DNA of 64,000 nucleotides from Loktanella sp. M215 (GTDB taxonomy: Bacteria > Pseudomonadota > Alphaproteobacteria > Rhodobacterales > Rhodobacteraceae): NCBI RefSeq assembly GCF_021735925.1, contig NZ_WMEA01000001.1, positions 3,440,001 through 3,504,000 of the forward strand, written 5' to 3'. The notes under the pieces were generated by a model, which saw only the letters and a program-made list of their open reading frames with translations, did not search any database and was not told the DNA's origin. The translations under genes were made by a program, and so were the position numbers. This document shows, one piece after another, positions 37,668 to 46,076 of the stretch. The number at the start of each line of letters is the position of its first letter. The first letter of the stretch is position 1.

Positions 37668-38842
37668 CAGGCGGCGTCCAGTGCCGCCAGCAGGTCGCGC
37701 AACAGGTCGTCCGCGTCCTCCAGCCCGACCGACAGGCGGATCAGGCCAGGCGTAATGCCCAGATGCGCCTTCTGGTCGGCGGGCAGGCGCTGGTGCGTGG
37801 TGGACGCTGGCGGTGTGGCGATGGATTTCGCATCGCCAAGGTTGTTCGAGATCAGGAAGATCTGCAGCGCGTTCAGCATCCGGAACGATGCTTCTTGCGA
37901 GCCTGTGTCGATCGACAGCACCGTGCCGCCGCAGCCCATCTGTTCCATGCAGACGGCATGCTGCGGGTGGCTTTCCAGCGCGGGATAGATCACGCGGGTC
38001 AGCTTGGGGTGGCCTTCCAGCCCCTTGGCGATGTGCAGCGCACTCGCGGTCTGCGCGCGCACGCGCAGGTCCATATGCTCCAGCCCCTTGACCAGCATCC
38101 ACGCGGTAAAGGGCGACATGGAGCCGCCCGTATGCTTCATGTAAGGCTCGACCGTGCCGCGAATGAACTCTTTCGACCCCAGGATCACGCCCGCCAGCGC
38201 GCGCCCCTGCCCGTCGATATGCTTGGTCGCGGAATAGATCACCGCGTCAGCCCCCAGTTCGAACGCGCGGGAATAGACCGGCGTGGCAAAGACGTTGTCG
38301 ACCATCACCATGGCACCCTTGGCATGGGCCAGATCGGCAATCGCCTTGATGTCGGCCACTTCCAAAGCGGGGTTCGAGATGCTCTCGAAAAACGCGATCT
38401 TGGTGTCGGGACGCAGCGCCGCCTCCCACTGGGCCAGATCGGTGCCGTCGACGAAGGTGACCTCGACGCCGAACCGCGTCAGCACTTCCTCCAGCACATA
38501 CAGGCACGACCCGAACAGCGCCCGCGCGCTGACGACGTGATCGCCCGCCTTCAGCACCGACATCAGCGCGCCGGAGACCGCCGCCATGCCCGAGGCGGTG
38601 GCAAAGGCATCCTCTGCCCCCTCGATCGCGGCGATCCGGTCCTCGAACATCGCGGTCGTGGGGTTGCCGTAGCGCGCATAGATGAATTCGTCGTCGCCCG
38701 CCTTCAGGAACCGCTGCTGCGCGTCCTCGGCGGTGTCATAGACGAAGCCTTGGGTCAGGAAGATCGCCTCGGACACCTCGTTGTACTGGCTGCGGCGGGT
38801 GCCGGCGTGGACGGCTTTGGTGCGCTTGTTCCATTCGGTCAT
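37667..38842 (-). CDS. metZ: O-succinylhomoserine sulfhydrylase
   Basis: A 391-residue PLP enzyme of the Cys/Met metabolism family that makes homocysteine directly from an acylhomoserine and sulfide. Landmarks are the IYARYGNPTTAMFEDR substrate region, ATASGMAAVSGAL, MVMVDNVFATP and the PLP lysine in YSATKHIDGQGR. ATG 38842 with AAAGGAC upstream starts MTEWNKRTKAVHAGTRRSQY. Regulated by the SAM-II riboswitch and terminator directly upstream, which fits a methionine-pathway gene. Confidence 0.94.
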   Translation of the reverse strand: MTEWNKRTKAVHAGTRRSQYNEVSEAIFLTQGFVYDTAEDAQQRFLKAGDDEFIYARYGNPTTAMFEDRIAAIEGAEDAFATASGMAAVSGALMSVLKAGDHVVSARALFGSCLYVLEEVLTRFGVEVTFVDGTDLAQWEAALRPDTKIAFFESISNPALEVADIKAIADLAHAKGAMVMVDNVFATPVYSRAFELGADAVIYSATKHIDGQGRALAGVILGSKEFIRGTVEPYMKHTGGSMSPFTAWMLVKGLEHMDLRVRAQTASALHIAKGLEGHPKLTRVIYPALESHPQHAVCMEQMGCGGTVLSIDTGSQEASFRMLNALQIFLISNNLGDAKSIATPPASTTHQRLPADQKAHLGITPGLIRLSVGLEDADDLLRDLLAALDAA

Positions 38843-38864
38843 GGCGTGTCCTTTCGGGACAAAG

Positions 38865-38892
38865 AAAAACCCCGACGCCACGGGCATCGGGG
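38865..38892 (-). terminator. Riboswitch-linked terminator before metZ
   Basis: On the minus strand CCCCGATGCC pairs with GGCGTCGGGG around CGT and is followed by TTTTT, some 20 bp before the metZ start. Placed right after the SAM-II aptamer, it is the likely expression platform that stops transcription when SAM is bound. Confidence 0.85.
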
Positions 38893-38905
38893 CTGACCCC
38901 TCAAA

Positions 38906-38958
38906 CCCTTTTAGCGGAATGTTTAACGTGGTCCGCAATCCGGCATCAACTCACCACG
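38906..38958 (-). ncRNA. SAM-II riboswitch aptamer
   Basis: On the minus strand the 53-nt element starts with CGTGGT, which pairs with ACCACG to form P1, holds the conserved loop GAGTTGA, and ends with the typical GTTAAACATT and CCGCTAAAAGGG that form the pseudoknot and SAM pocket. Order and spacing match SAM-II aptamers found in alphaproteobacteria before met genes. SAM binding should reduce metZ expression. Confidence 0.88.
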
Positions 38959-38963
38959 CCGCC

Positions 38964-38992
38964 GCTATAGGCGTGGCGCAAATGGGCGTCAA
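38964..38992 (-). promoter_or_regulatory. Promoter of metZ
   Basis: TTGACG (-35, 38987-38992) and TATAGC (-10, 38964-38969) with a 17-base spacer on the minus strand. The expected start, about seven bases on, falls at 38957-38958, exactly the first base of the riboswitch. Confidence 0.75.
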
Positions 38993-39069
38993 GGCGCGCG
39001 CTGGTGTCACGGCCCGGTTACGCAATCGCTCTACGCCTTGGCCTGTCAAGATCTTGTGCGGGTTTGCCC

Positions 39070-39390
39070 ATGACCTACCAGACCACACCGGACCGCCGCC
39101 CCCTGCGCGACCGCCTTGCCGACCGGATCGCCCTGCCCCCCGACGTGCTGGACGAAGAGATCACCGTCCTTGTGCTGTTCCGCCTGTCGCTGCTGCTGAA
39201 CCGGGCCACGGGCGGTGCGCCCGACATGACCTTTTCGGCCCGCACCGCGCAGAACTGCCAGCGGGGGGGCTGGCGCGGGCCGTTGTGGCATCTGCCCCGG
39301 ATCGCCATCGACCTTTATTGCCACCGATACCGGGCCGAGATTGCCCATTGCGCCACGGCGCTGGCCAACTACCATCGCAGGCGCGGCTGA
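39070..39390 (+). CDS. Hypothetical protein, 106 residues
   Basis: A 106-residue soluble protein starting MTYQTTPDRRPLRDRLADRIALP and with a middle helix EEITVLVLFRLSLLLNRATG; the C-terminal half is rich in Arg, His and Cys (IAIDLYCHRYRAEIAHCATALANYHRRRG). Codon bias fits a real gene. I do not recognise the family and see no metal motif that I would trust. It precedes the GST gene by 31 bp on the same strand. ATG 39070 is chosen over the GTG at 39004 because the metZ promoter and leader lie close upstream. Confidence 0.6.
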   Translation: MTYQTTPDRRPLRDRLADRIALPPDVLDEEITVLVLFRLSLLLNRATGGAPDMTFSARTAQNCQRGGWRGPLWHLPRIAIDLYCHRYRAEIAHCATALANYHRRRG

Positions 39391-39421
39391 CACCGGGCCG
39401 CGACTGCGCGAAAGCCCTGCC

Positions 39422-40129
39422 ATGACTGCCCCCATCGACCTCTACTTCTGGCCCACACCCAACGGCTGGAAAATCTCCATCGCGCTCGAAGAGTTCGGCC
39501 TGCCCTATACGACCCACCTCGTGAACATCGGTGCAGGCGACCAGTTCAAGCCCGACTTCCTCGCGATCTCTCCCAACAACCGGATGCCTGCCATCGTCGA
39601 TCCCGACGGGCCCGACGGTGCGCCCATCGCGATTTTCGAATCGGGTGCGATCCTGCAGTATCTGGCGCGCAAGACCGGGCAGTTCGGCGGCGCTACCGAG
39701 CGTGACCGCATCGCCGTCGACCAGTGGCTGATGTGGCAGATGGGCGGCCTTGGTCCGATGGCGGGTCAGGCGCATCATTTCCTGAAATATGCTCCCGCGA
39801 TGGACCCGCCCAACGACCTGCCCTACGCCAAGGACCGCTACCGGACCGAGGTCGCGCGGCTCTACGGCGTCATGGACCGGCAGCTGGCGCAGCATGACTA
39901 CATCGCAGGTCCGGACTACAGCATTGCCGACATGGCGTGCTGGGGCTGGGCGTCCCTGTGGGAAGGCCAGCAGCAGACACTGGACGACAAGCCGCACCTC
40001 GCCCGCTGGCTGGACACCGTCGGCGCACGGCCCGCCGTGCAGCGCGGCCGCGCGCTGCACGCAGACCTCCGCGGCGACATCGCCAAGGATCGCGGCGCGC
40101 AAAATACGCTTTTTACCAAGCGCTCCTAA
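39422..40129 (+). CDS. yfcG: Glutathione S-transferase, nu class (YfcG-like)
   Basis: A 235-residue thioredoxin-fold transferase. The N-terminus IDLYFWPTPNGWKISIALEE and the segment DQFKPDFLAISPNNRMPAIVD closely follow E. coli YfcG, a nu-class protein with disulfide-bond reductase activity; FESGAILQYLA is the glutathione-binding end of the N-domain, and the C-domain has YSIADMACWGWASLW. It is probably cytoplasmic and acts in thiol redox defence. ATG 39422 is the only start giving the family N-terminus. Confidence 0.87.
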   Translation: MTAPIDLYFWPTPNGWKISIALEEFGLPYTTHLVNIGAGDQFKPDFLAISPNNRMPAIVDPDGPDGAPIAIFESGAILQYLARKTGQFGGATERDRIAVDQWLMWQMGGLGPMAGQAHHFLKYAPAMDPPNDLPYAKDRYRTEVARLYGVMDRQLAQHDYIAGPDYSIADMACWGWASLWEGQQQTLDDKPHLARWLDTVGARPAVQRGRALHADLRGDIAKDRGAQNTLFTKRS

Positions 40130-40160
40130 CGGGTTTTTTACCGCAGCGGACTAAAGCTGG

Positions 40161-40172
40161 GCGCAATTGCGC
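40161..40172. promoter_or_regulatory. Perfect 12-bp palindrome before the PilZ gene
   Basis: GCGCAATTGCGC, 14 bp upstream of the PilZ gene start. It could be an operator or form an RNA hairpin near the ribosome site (ACAGGAGAG follows directly). Confidence 0.3.
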
Positions 40173-40186
40173 ACAGGAGAGTCCGC

Positions 40187-40516
40187 ATGAACCAGCAGTT
40201 CCGCCGCCATCGTTACCCGGCCGCTTTGCCCGTCGTCGTCACCACACCGACAGGACGGCAAAGCGCCGTCCTGATCGATGTCAATCAGGGCGGCGCGCGT
40301 CTGGAGGGGGTCAAAAACGTCATGCGCGGCGACCGGATCACCCTTCACGTCCTGAACGAACAGGTCGCCGGCACGATCCGCTGGGCGTCGGCGCATCGCA
40401 TCGGCGTCGCTTTCGTGATGCCCGCCCGCCCGGCGCTGGTCGATGTCCTGCGACAAGGCGTAGGCCGCAGCATCGCCGCGCGTTTCAGTTCCGCCAGTCT
40501 GCGCGAAATGCGCTAG
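40187..40516 (+). CDS. PilZ domain protein
   Basis: A 109-residue stand-alone PilZ-type protein. It starts with the basic FRRHRYPAALPV that carries the RxxR-like c-di-GMP motif, continues with DVNQGGARLEG (equivalent of D/NxSxxG, here N-Q-G-G) and ends with GTIRWASAHRIGVAFV. The second motif is not canonical, so binding of c-di-GMP is possible rather than certain. Its TAG stop shares a CTAG with the stop of yciB on the other strand. Confidence 0.75.
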   Translation: MNQQFRRHRYPAALPVVVTTPTGRQSAVLIDVNQGGARLEGVKNVMRGDRITLHVLNEQVAGTIRWASAHRIGVAFVMPARPALVDVLRQGVGRSIAARFSSASLREMR

Positions 40517-41124
40517 GGCTTGGGGTCAGCGTCATCCTCGATCAGATAGGTGTTGAACATCCCCATCTGGGCCACGAAGAACACCATCATCAGCAACGGA
40601 AAGCCGAAGGTCTCGATCTTGACCCACAGATCCGTGGACTGGGTCCGCCACAGCACCTCGTTGAAGACCGCCATCGCCGCCAGAAACAGCGTCATCCGGC
40701 GGGTCAGGATCATCCAGCCCTGATGCCGCATCGGCATGACCTCACCCATGATCCACTCCAGATAGGACCGGCCGCGCAGCAGCCCGATCCCCAGCGTCAC
40801 CGCCATCAGGCCGTAGATGATCGTCGTCTTCATCTTGAAGAAGCGTTCGTCGTTGAACCACGCGGTCAGCCCGCCGAAGAAGATCACCATGAACGCGGTG
40901 AAAACCTGAATCCGGCTCAAGCGGCCGGTCATCGCCCACAGGATGCCCATCGCCACCAGCAGGATCGGGATGAACACCAGCGTCGCCACGATGAACCCGG
41001 TATATTCAGTGCCGCCAAGGGTATAGGCTTCGTCCTTGATGCGGGTATAGATCAGGAAGAACAGCAGCGTCGGCCCCAGTTCCAGCACCTGCTTCAGAAT
41101 CGGATTGATGTCGCGCGTGGCCAT
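40513..41124 (-). CDS. yciB: Inner-membrane-spanning protein YciB (septation protein A family)
   Basis: A 203-residue protein with five to six helices, starting LKQVLELGPTLLFFLIYTR and holding the family segments KMKTTIIYGLMAVTLGIGLL and FNEVLWRTQSTDLWVKIETFG. YciB proteins affect cell envelope and division; the exact role is not settled. It is the last gene of the leftward unit ftsY - EamA transporter - yciB, 11 bp after the transporter gene. Confidence 0.9.
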   Translation of the reverse strand: MATRDINPILKQVLELGPTLLFFLIYTRIKDEAYTLGGTEYTGFIVATLVFIPILLVAMGILWAMTGRLSRIQVFTAFMVIFFGGLTAWFNDERFFKMKTTIIYGLMAVTLGIGLLRGRSYLEWIMGEVMPMRHQGWMILTRRMTLFLAAMAVFNEVLWRTQSTDLWVKIETFGFPLLMMVFFVAQMGMFNTYLIEDDADPKP

Positions 41125-41135
41125 ATCGGTCCCCC

Positions 41136-42038
41136 TCAGCCGCCCATTTCAACGATTACCGCACCAAGCGCAACCAGTCCCATCAGCGCCGCCCGCCGCT
41201 TGCCCACATGTTCGCCCAGAAAGAACCAGCCGATCAGCGCCGCGAACACGGTCGAGGTTTCGCGCAGCACCGCCGCCTCGCCCACCTTGTCCAGCCGTGT
41301 CGCCAACATGACGCCGCCAAACGACAGCCACGCGATAAAGGACCCGGCCAGCCCGCGCAGCAGCAGCGGTCCCAGCGCGGGCGGATCGTCCATCCCGCGG
41401 TAACGGATCACAGCCAGCACCGGAAAGTCGATGACGGTGATTACAAAGAACCACGCAAGGAACGTGAACGGGTCCGCTGCCTGCCGGATGCCGTAGGCGT
41501 CGTAGGTCGTGTAGACCGCCACGATGACGCCCCCCGCCACGGCCCACAGCAACCCGATCTGCATCATCGCCGGATCGATCTTGTTTTCACGCAGGTTGAC
41601 CCAGGCCAACAGCAGGATCCCCCCCGACAGGCACAGCACACCCAGCCATTGCACAGCCGTGAAATGTTCGTGAAAGATCACGCTCGCCGCCAGCACCGTG
41701 ACCAGCGGCCCGGTGCCGCGCACCACCGGATAGACGACCGTGTAGGCCGCGCGTTCATAGGCCAGCGCCATCGTCACCTTGAAGCCGAAGTGGATCACCA
41801 GCGCCCCCGCCAGCAGCACCGCGATCTGCCCCGTGGGCCACGGCACGAGGAACAGCGCCACCGGCGCCGAGATCACGATCAGCCAAGCGTCGATGGACCC
41901 CCGCGACAGCCACGGATCATGCCGCCCCTTCTGCAGCGCGCCAAAGGCCGCATGCGACACCGCCGACAGCAGCGCCAGCAATGTCGCCAGCCGCGCGCCC
42001 TCCGGCGTGCCGGCGATACCGACCAGCCAGTCGCCCAT
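41136..42038 (-). CDS. EamA/DMT family transporter
   Basis: A 300-residue membrane protein with about ten helices in two EamA repeats (the second begins near IGLLWAVAGGVIVAVYTTYDAYG). The segment VVYPVVRGTGPLVTVLAASVIFHE is typical of the family. Substrate unknown. It is not closely similar to the other EamA protein in this window (20387-21313), judged by eye. Located between ftsY and yciB on the same strand. Confidence 0.87.
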   Translation of the reverse strand: MGDWLVGIAGTPEGARLATLLALLSAVSHAAFGALQKGRHDPWLSRGSIDAWLIVISAPVALFLVPWPTGQIAVLLAGALVIHFGFKVTMALAYERAAYTVVYPVVRGTGPLVTVLAASVIFHEHFTAVQWLGVLCLSGGILLLAWVNLRENKIDPAMMQIGLLWAVAGGVIVAVYTTYDAYGIRQAADPFTFLAWFFVITVIDFPVLAVIRYRGMDDPPALGPLLLRGLAGSFIAWLSFGGVMLATRLDKVGEAAVLRETSTVFAALIGWFFLGEHVGKRRAALMGLVALGAVIVEMGG

Positions 42039-42093
42039 CAGCGGGCGCGGCTGGGCGGCCAGCTCCCGGAGTTTATCCGGTCAGATGAAAGGA

Positions 42094-43215
42094 TCAATCG
42101 CCCAGCCCTACCAGCGCGCGGGCGAAATCCTCCGGATCGAAAGGCTGCAAATCGTCGATCTGCTCACCCACGCCGATGGCATGGATCGGCAGGCCGAACT
42201 TGTCAGCAAGCGCCACCAGCACGCCGCCCTTGGCGGTGCCATCAAGCTTGGTCATCACGAGGCCCGAGACATCGGCCAGCTCCTGAAACACCTTGACCTG
42301 CTGCAGCGCGTTCTGGCCGGTCGTCGCATCCAGCACCAGCAGGGTGTTGTGCGGCGCGTCGGGGTCCTTCTTGCGGATCACGCGGACGATCTTGGACAGC
42401 TCCTCCATCAGATCGGCGCGGTTTTGCAGCCGCCCCGCCGTGTCGATCATCAGCAGGTCCGCGCCGTCCGCCTGCGCCTTGGTCATGGCATCAAAGGCAA
42501 GGGACGCCGGGTCCGACCCCTGCGCCGCCGTCATCACCGGCACGCCGGCGCGGTCGCCCCAGACCTGCAACTGTTCCACCGCCGCCGCCCGAAACGTGTC
42601 GCCGGCGGCGATTACCACGGACTTGCCCGCCGCCTTGAACTGGCTCGCCAGCTTGCCGATGGTCGTCGTCTTGCCGGAGCCATTAACGCCCACCACCAGC
42701 ACCACCTGCGGCTTCTGGTTATAGAGCGGCATGGGCCGCGCGACAGGATCCATGATCCGCGTCACCTCGTCCGCCAGAAGCTGCTTGATCTCGTCCACCG
42801 AAAGCCGCTTGCCGATCCGCCCCTCGGCCATGTTGGCGGTGACGCGCAGGGCCGTATCGACGCCCATGTCGGCGGCGATCAGCAACTCCTCCAGCTGTTC
42901 GACCATCGCGTCGTCCAGAACACGGCGCACGACCTCGGGCTGATCTGTCCCGAACATCCGGCCCAGAATGCCCGGTTTCTGAGGCGCGGCAGCTGGCGGC
43001 TCGGTCCGCGCGGCAGGCACCGGGGCCGGAACGACTGGCGGCTCTGGCGCATCCCTTGTCGGTGTCGGCGGCGCTTGTACCGGCGCAGGGGCGACCGGTT
43101 CGGGCGCCGCGTCGGCCTCAGCGCTGCCGCCGTCGCTGACGATTGCGTCAAGGCCCTCGTCCAGTTTGGACGACGACCGGAACATCCGGTCCTTCAGTTT
43201 CTTGAAAAACGCCAT
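42094..43215 (-). CDS. ftsY: Signal recognition particle receptor FtsY
   Basis: A 373-residue GTPase that docks SRP-ribosome complexes at the membrane. The N-terminus has a basic amphipathic start (MAFFKKLKDRMFRSSSK) and a proline/alanine-rich acidic linker (about 30-80), then the N and G domains with VVGVNGSGKTTTIGKLA, VIAAGDTFRAAAVEQL, LLMIDTAGRLQNR and VMTKLDGTAKGG, and the C-terminal membrane helix region VGEQIDDLQPFDPEDFARAL. First gene of its leftward unit and divergent from the lytic transglycosylase gene. Confidence 0.95.
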   Translation of the reverse strand: MAFFKKLKDRMFRSSSKLDEGLDAIVSDGGSAEADAAPEPVAPAPVQAPPTPTRDAPEPPVVPAPVPAARTEPPAAAPQKPGILGRMFGTDQPEVVRRVLDDAMVEQLEELLIAADMGVDTALRVTANMAEGRIGKRLSVDEIKQLLADEVTRIMDPVARPMPLYNQKPQVVLVVGVNGSGKTTTIGKLASQFKAAGKSVVIAAGDTFRAAAVEQLQVWGDRAGVPVMTAAQGSDPASLAFDAMTKAQADGADLLMIDTAGRLQNRADLMEELSKIVRVIRKKDPDAPHNTLLVLDATTGQNALQQVKVFQELADVSGLVMTKLDGTAKGGVLVALADKFGLPIHAIGVGEQIDDLQPFDPEDFARALVGLGD

Positions 43216-43329
43216 GGGTTTGTCCTGCGATCCTGTTGGACCCTAGCTAATGCCAAGCCGGACCAAAGGAAAGGGCGCGACGCCCCCGGCAGTTGACGCA
43301 GCACCGCGACCCGCGTCTAAGCTTGCGTC

Positions 43330-44211
43330 ATGTTGCGCGTGCTGGGTCTTGTCGTTCTGATGTGTCTGCCGGGGGTGACCCGCGCCGAAGGGGGTGCACT
43401 GTGCAGCACCGGTCGCTTTGGCGCGGTGCAATGCATCCGGCCCGCCCATTTCGTCCATGACACCTGTCAGGCGATCGATGCCTTCGCCCGTGAAAACGCC
43501 CTCGACCCCGCATTCTTTGCCCGCCTGATCTGGCAGGAAAGCCGGTTCGACCCCAATGCCCTGTCGCCCGCCCGCGCCCGCGGCATCGCACAATTCATCG
43601 ACAGCACGGCCGCCCTGCGGGGCCTGCGCGACAGCTACAACCCCGCAGAAGCCCTTGAATTCTCGGCGCAATACCTTGGTGACCTCGTCCAGCGCTTTGG
43701 CAACCCGGGCCTCGCCGCCGTCGCCTACAATGGTGGAGAGGCGCGCGTCGCGGGCCTGATCGCCGGCACCGGGGGCCTCGCGCGGGAAACCGTGGATTAC
43801 GTCCAGATCATCACCGGCCTCACGGCCGAGACGTGGCGCGACAGCCCGCCCGCCGCACCCGATTTCCGCCTGCAAGGCGACATGGCCTTTCAGCCCGCCT
43901 GCCGCGACATGGCAAGCAACCGCAACTTTACCCAGTTCAAACCCCCTGCACCCAGCTACGCGCCTTGGGGCGTGCAACTCGCCTTCGGCACGTCAGAGGC
44001 GAAGGCCCGCGCGGCCTTCGACCGCCGCGCGCAGGCCTGCAGCAGCACGCTCGCCGGCAAGCAGCTTGACCTGATCTTCACCCGCAACCGGGTGTCGGGG
44101 CGCAAGGGCTACTACATGGCCCGCATCGGCGCCCAGTCGTCCCGAGAGGCGAACGGCTTGTGCAACACGATCCGCAGGCAGGGCTGCACCTGCGCTGTCT
44201 ATCGCAACTAG
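43330..44211 (+). CDS. Lytic transglycosylase with SPOR-like C-terminus
   Basis: A 293-residue exported murein lyase. Signal peptide 1-19 (MLRVLGLVVLMCLPGVTRAE); SLT domain with the catalytic glutamate in FFARLIWQESRFDPNALS, followed by ARGIAQFIDSTAALRGL and AVAYNGGEARV; the C-terminal 80 residues (WGVQLAFGTSEAKARAAF ... GYYMARIGAQSSREAN) look like a SPOR domain that would direct it to denuded septal glycan. Cysteine pairs suggest disulfides. It ends ten bases from the opposing NuoE-NuoF gene. Confidence 0.88.
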   Translation: MLRVLGLVVLMCLPGVTRAEGGALCSTGRFGAVQCIRPAHFVHDTCQAIDAFARENALDPAFFARLIWQESRFDPNALSPARARGIAQFIDSTAALRGLRDSYNPAEALEFSAQYLGDLVQRFGNPGLAAVAYNGGEARVAGLIAGTGGLARETVDYVQIITGLTAETWRDSPPAAPDFRLQGDMAFQPACRDMASNRNFTQFKPPAPSYAPWGVQLAFGTSEAKARAAFDRRAQACSSTLAGKQLDLIFTRNRVSGRKGYYMARIGAQSSREANGLCNTIRRQGCTCAVYRN

Positions 44212-44220
44212 ATCAAGGCG

Positions 44221-45906
44221 TTACACTTCGTTCTTGAAGTGCGTCAGCACCGATTTGATCGGGTTCGGCGCGGCCTGACCCAGACCGCAGATGCTGGCAT
44301 CGACCATGACCTCGCACAGGTCCGTCAGCAACTCGGCATCCCATGTGTCCGCCTGCATCAGCTTGACCGCCTTCTCGCACCCAACCCGGCAGGGCGTGCA
44401 TTGCCCACAGGATTCATCGGCAAAGAATTCCAGCATGTTCAGCGCCGCACCCCGGGCCGAGTCCCGGTCCGACAGCACCACGACCGCCGCCGACCCGATG
44501 AAGGTGCCGTATTTCTGAAGCGTGTCGAAATCCAGCGGCACGTCGTCGATGCTGGCGGGCAACAGGCCCGACGACGGCCCGCCCGGCTGGTAGGCCTTGA
44601 AGACATGCCCCTCTGCCATGCCGCCCGCCGCCGCGATCACGTCGCGGATCGTGGACCCGGCGGGCAACAGGTAGACGCCGGGTGCGGCGACCCGGCCCGA
44701 GACCGAATAGTTCCGCAATCCATTGCGCCCGTTATGGGCGACGTCCGCCAGAATCTGCGGCCCCTCGCGCAGCACCTTGGCAATCCAGATCAGGGTTTCC
44801 ACGTTATGCACCAGCGTCGGGCGGCCAAAGATGCCCTTCTGCGCCACATAGGGCGGACGGTGGCGGGGAATCCCGCGCTTGCCCTCGATGCTTTCGATCA
44901 TCGCGGATTCCTCGCCGCAGATATAGGCACCGGCCCCGCGCCGCAGATCGACATAGCCCGCGGGGATGATCCCCGCTTCTTCCAATGCATGAAGTTCGTC
45001 GCGCAAGATACTGAGGATGGCGGGATATTCGTCGCGCATATACAGATACACACGCTCCGCCTCGACCGCCCAGGCCGCGATTAGCATGCCTTCGAGGAAC
45101 AGATGCGGCGTGCGTTCCAGATACCAGCGGTCCTTGAACGTGCCCGGCTCGCCCTCATCGCCGTTCACGGCCATCAGGCGCGGACCGGGTTCGGACCGCA
45201 CGAAGCCCCACTTCTTGCCGGACGGAAACCCCGCCCCGCCCAGACCGCGCAGGCCAGAGACCGCGACGCGGTCCTGCACCTCCGCCCAGTCCCCATTTGC
45301 GCGCAGGTCGGTCAGCACGTCATAACCGCCAGCCGCGCGATAGGCCGCCAGCCCTTCGTAGTCCGGCACCTCCGCATGGGTATGTTCGGCCACGATCGCC
45401 GCCTTCACCTTCTCCAGCGTCGCGTGATCGACGGAGTGGTGGCCCAGATGCAGCACCGGGGCCGTGTCGCAGCGCCCCATGCAGGGCGCGCGGACGACGC
45501 GGACCTCATTCGCATCCAGCCCGTCGATCAAGGCCTGCTTCAACGCCTGCGCGCCCGCCATCTCGCAGGACAGCGACTCGCAGATGCGGATCGTCAGGGC
45601 GGGCGGTGGCGCCTCGCCTTCCTTCACCACGTCGAAATGCGCGTAGAAGGTCGCGACCTCGTAGACCTCGGCCTGTGACAGCCGCATCTCCTCGGCCAGC
45701 GCACGCAGGTGCGCGGCAGACAGGCAGTTAAACCGGTCCTGAATCAGGTGCAGGTATTCGATCAGCATGTCGCGGGCGAGCGGTGCGTCCCCCAGTAGGG
45801 CGCGCACCTCGTCCCATGCGGCATCGTCCAGCTGGCGGCCTTTCGGCGTGTGGCGCCCCTTGCCACGGCCCGATTTCCAGATGCCGTCTTTTTCGTCCAA
45901 AGCCAT
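44221..45906 (-). CDS. NuoE-NuoF fusion, NAD-dependent formate dehydrogenase beta-type subunit
   Basis: A 561-residue flavin/iron-sulfur protein. The NuoE-like N-part binds a [2Fe-2S] cluster (CESLSC and CMGRC); the NuoF-like part has the NADH/FMN motifs GLRGLGGAGFPSGKKW and GAGAYICGEESAMIESIEGKRG and the [4Fe-4S] motif ESCGQCTPCRVGC. Such fusions pass electrons between NAD(H) and a molybdenum formate dehydrogenase or a related partner. No alpha subunit gene is adjacent on either side, so the partner is unknown. ATG 45906 was chosen; the upstream residues are Cys-rich noise. Confidence 0.85.
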   Translation of the reverse strand: MALDEKDGIWKSGRGKGRHTPKGRQLDDAAWDEVRALLGDAPLARDMLIEYLHLIQDRFNCLSAAHLRALAEEMRLSQAEVYEVATFYAHFDVVKEGEAPPPALTIRICESLSCEMAGAQALKQALIDGLDANEVRVVRAPCMGRCDTAPVLHLGHHSVDHATLEKVKAAIVAEHTHAEVPDYEGLAAYRAAGGYDVLTDLRANGDWAEVQDRVAVSGLRGLGGAGFPSGKKWGFVRSEPGPRLMAVNGDEGEPGTFKDRWYLERTPHLFLEGMLIAAWAVEAERVYLYMRDEYPAILSILRDELHALEEAGIIPAGYVDLRRGAGAYICGEESAMIESIEGKRGIPRHRPPYVAQKGIFGRPTLVHNVETLIWIAKVLREGPQILADVAHNGRNGLRNYSVSGRVAAPGVYLLPAGSTIRDVIAAAGGMAEGHVFKAYQPGGPSSGLLPASIDDVPLDFDTLQKYGTFIGSAAVVVLSDRDSARGAALNMLEFFADESCGQCTPCRVGCEKAVKLMQADTWDAELLTDLCEVMVDASICGLGQAAPNPIKSVLTHFKNEV

Positions 45907-46076
45907 GACCGTTCCCCCGCATGCACATCGCGCTGTGCCTAACATAGCCCCCAACCGGTGTCAGCGTCATCCAAAAGTCCTAATGTACCTGTGGCGAATA
46001 GTCTTGACCCCAAAGACGTTCGCGGCACCGCCGTCGGATGATGTTATAGCAGAGGCGAATCTCATTCCGGGTCGCC

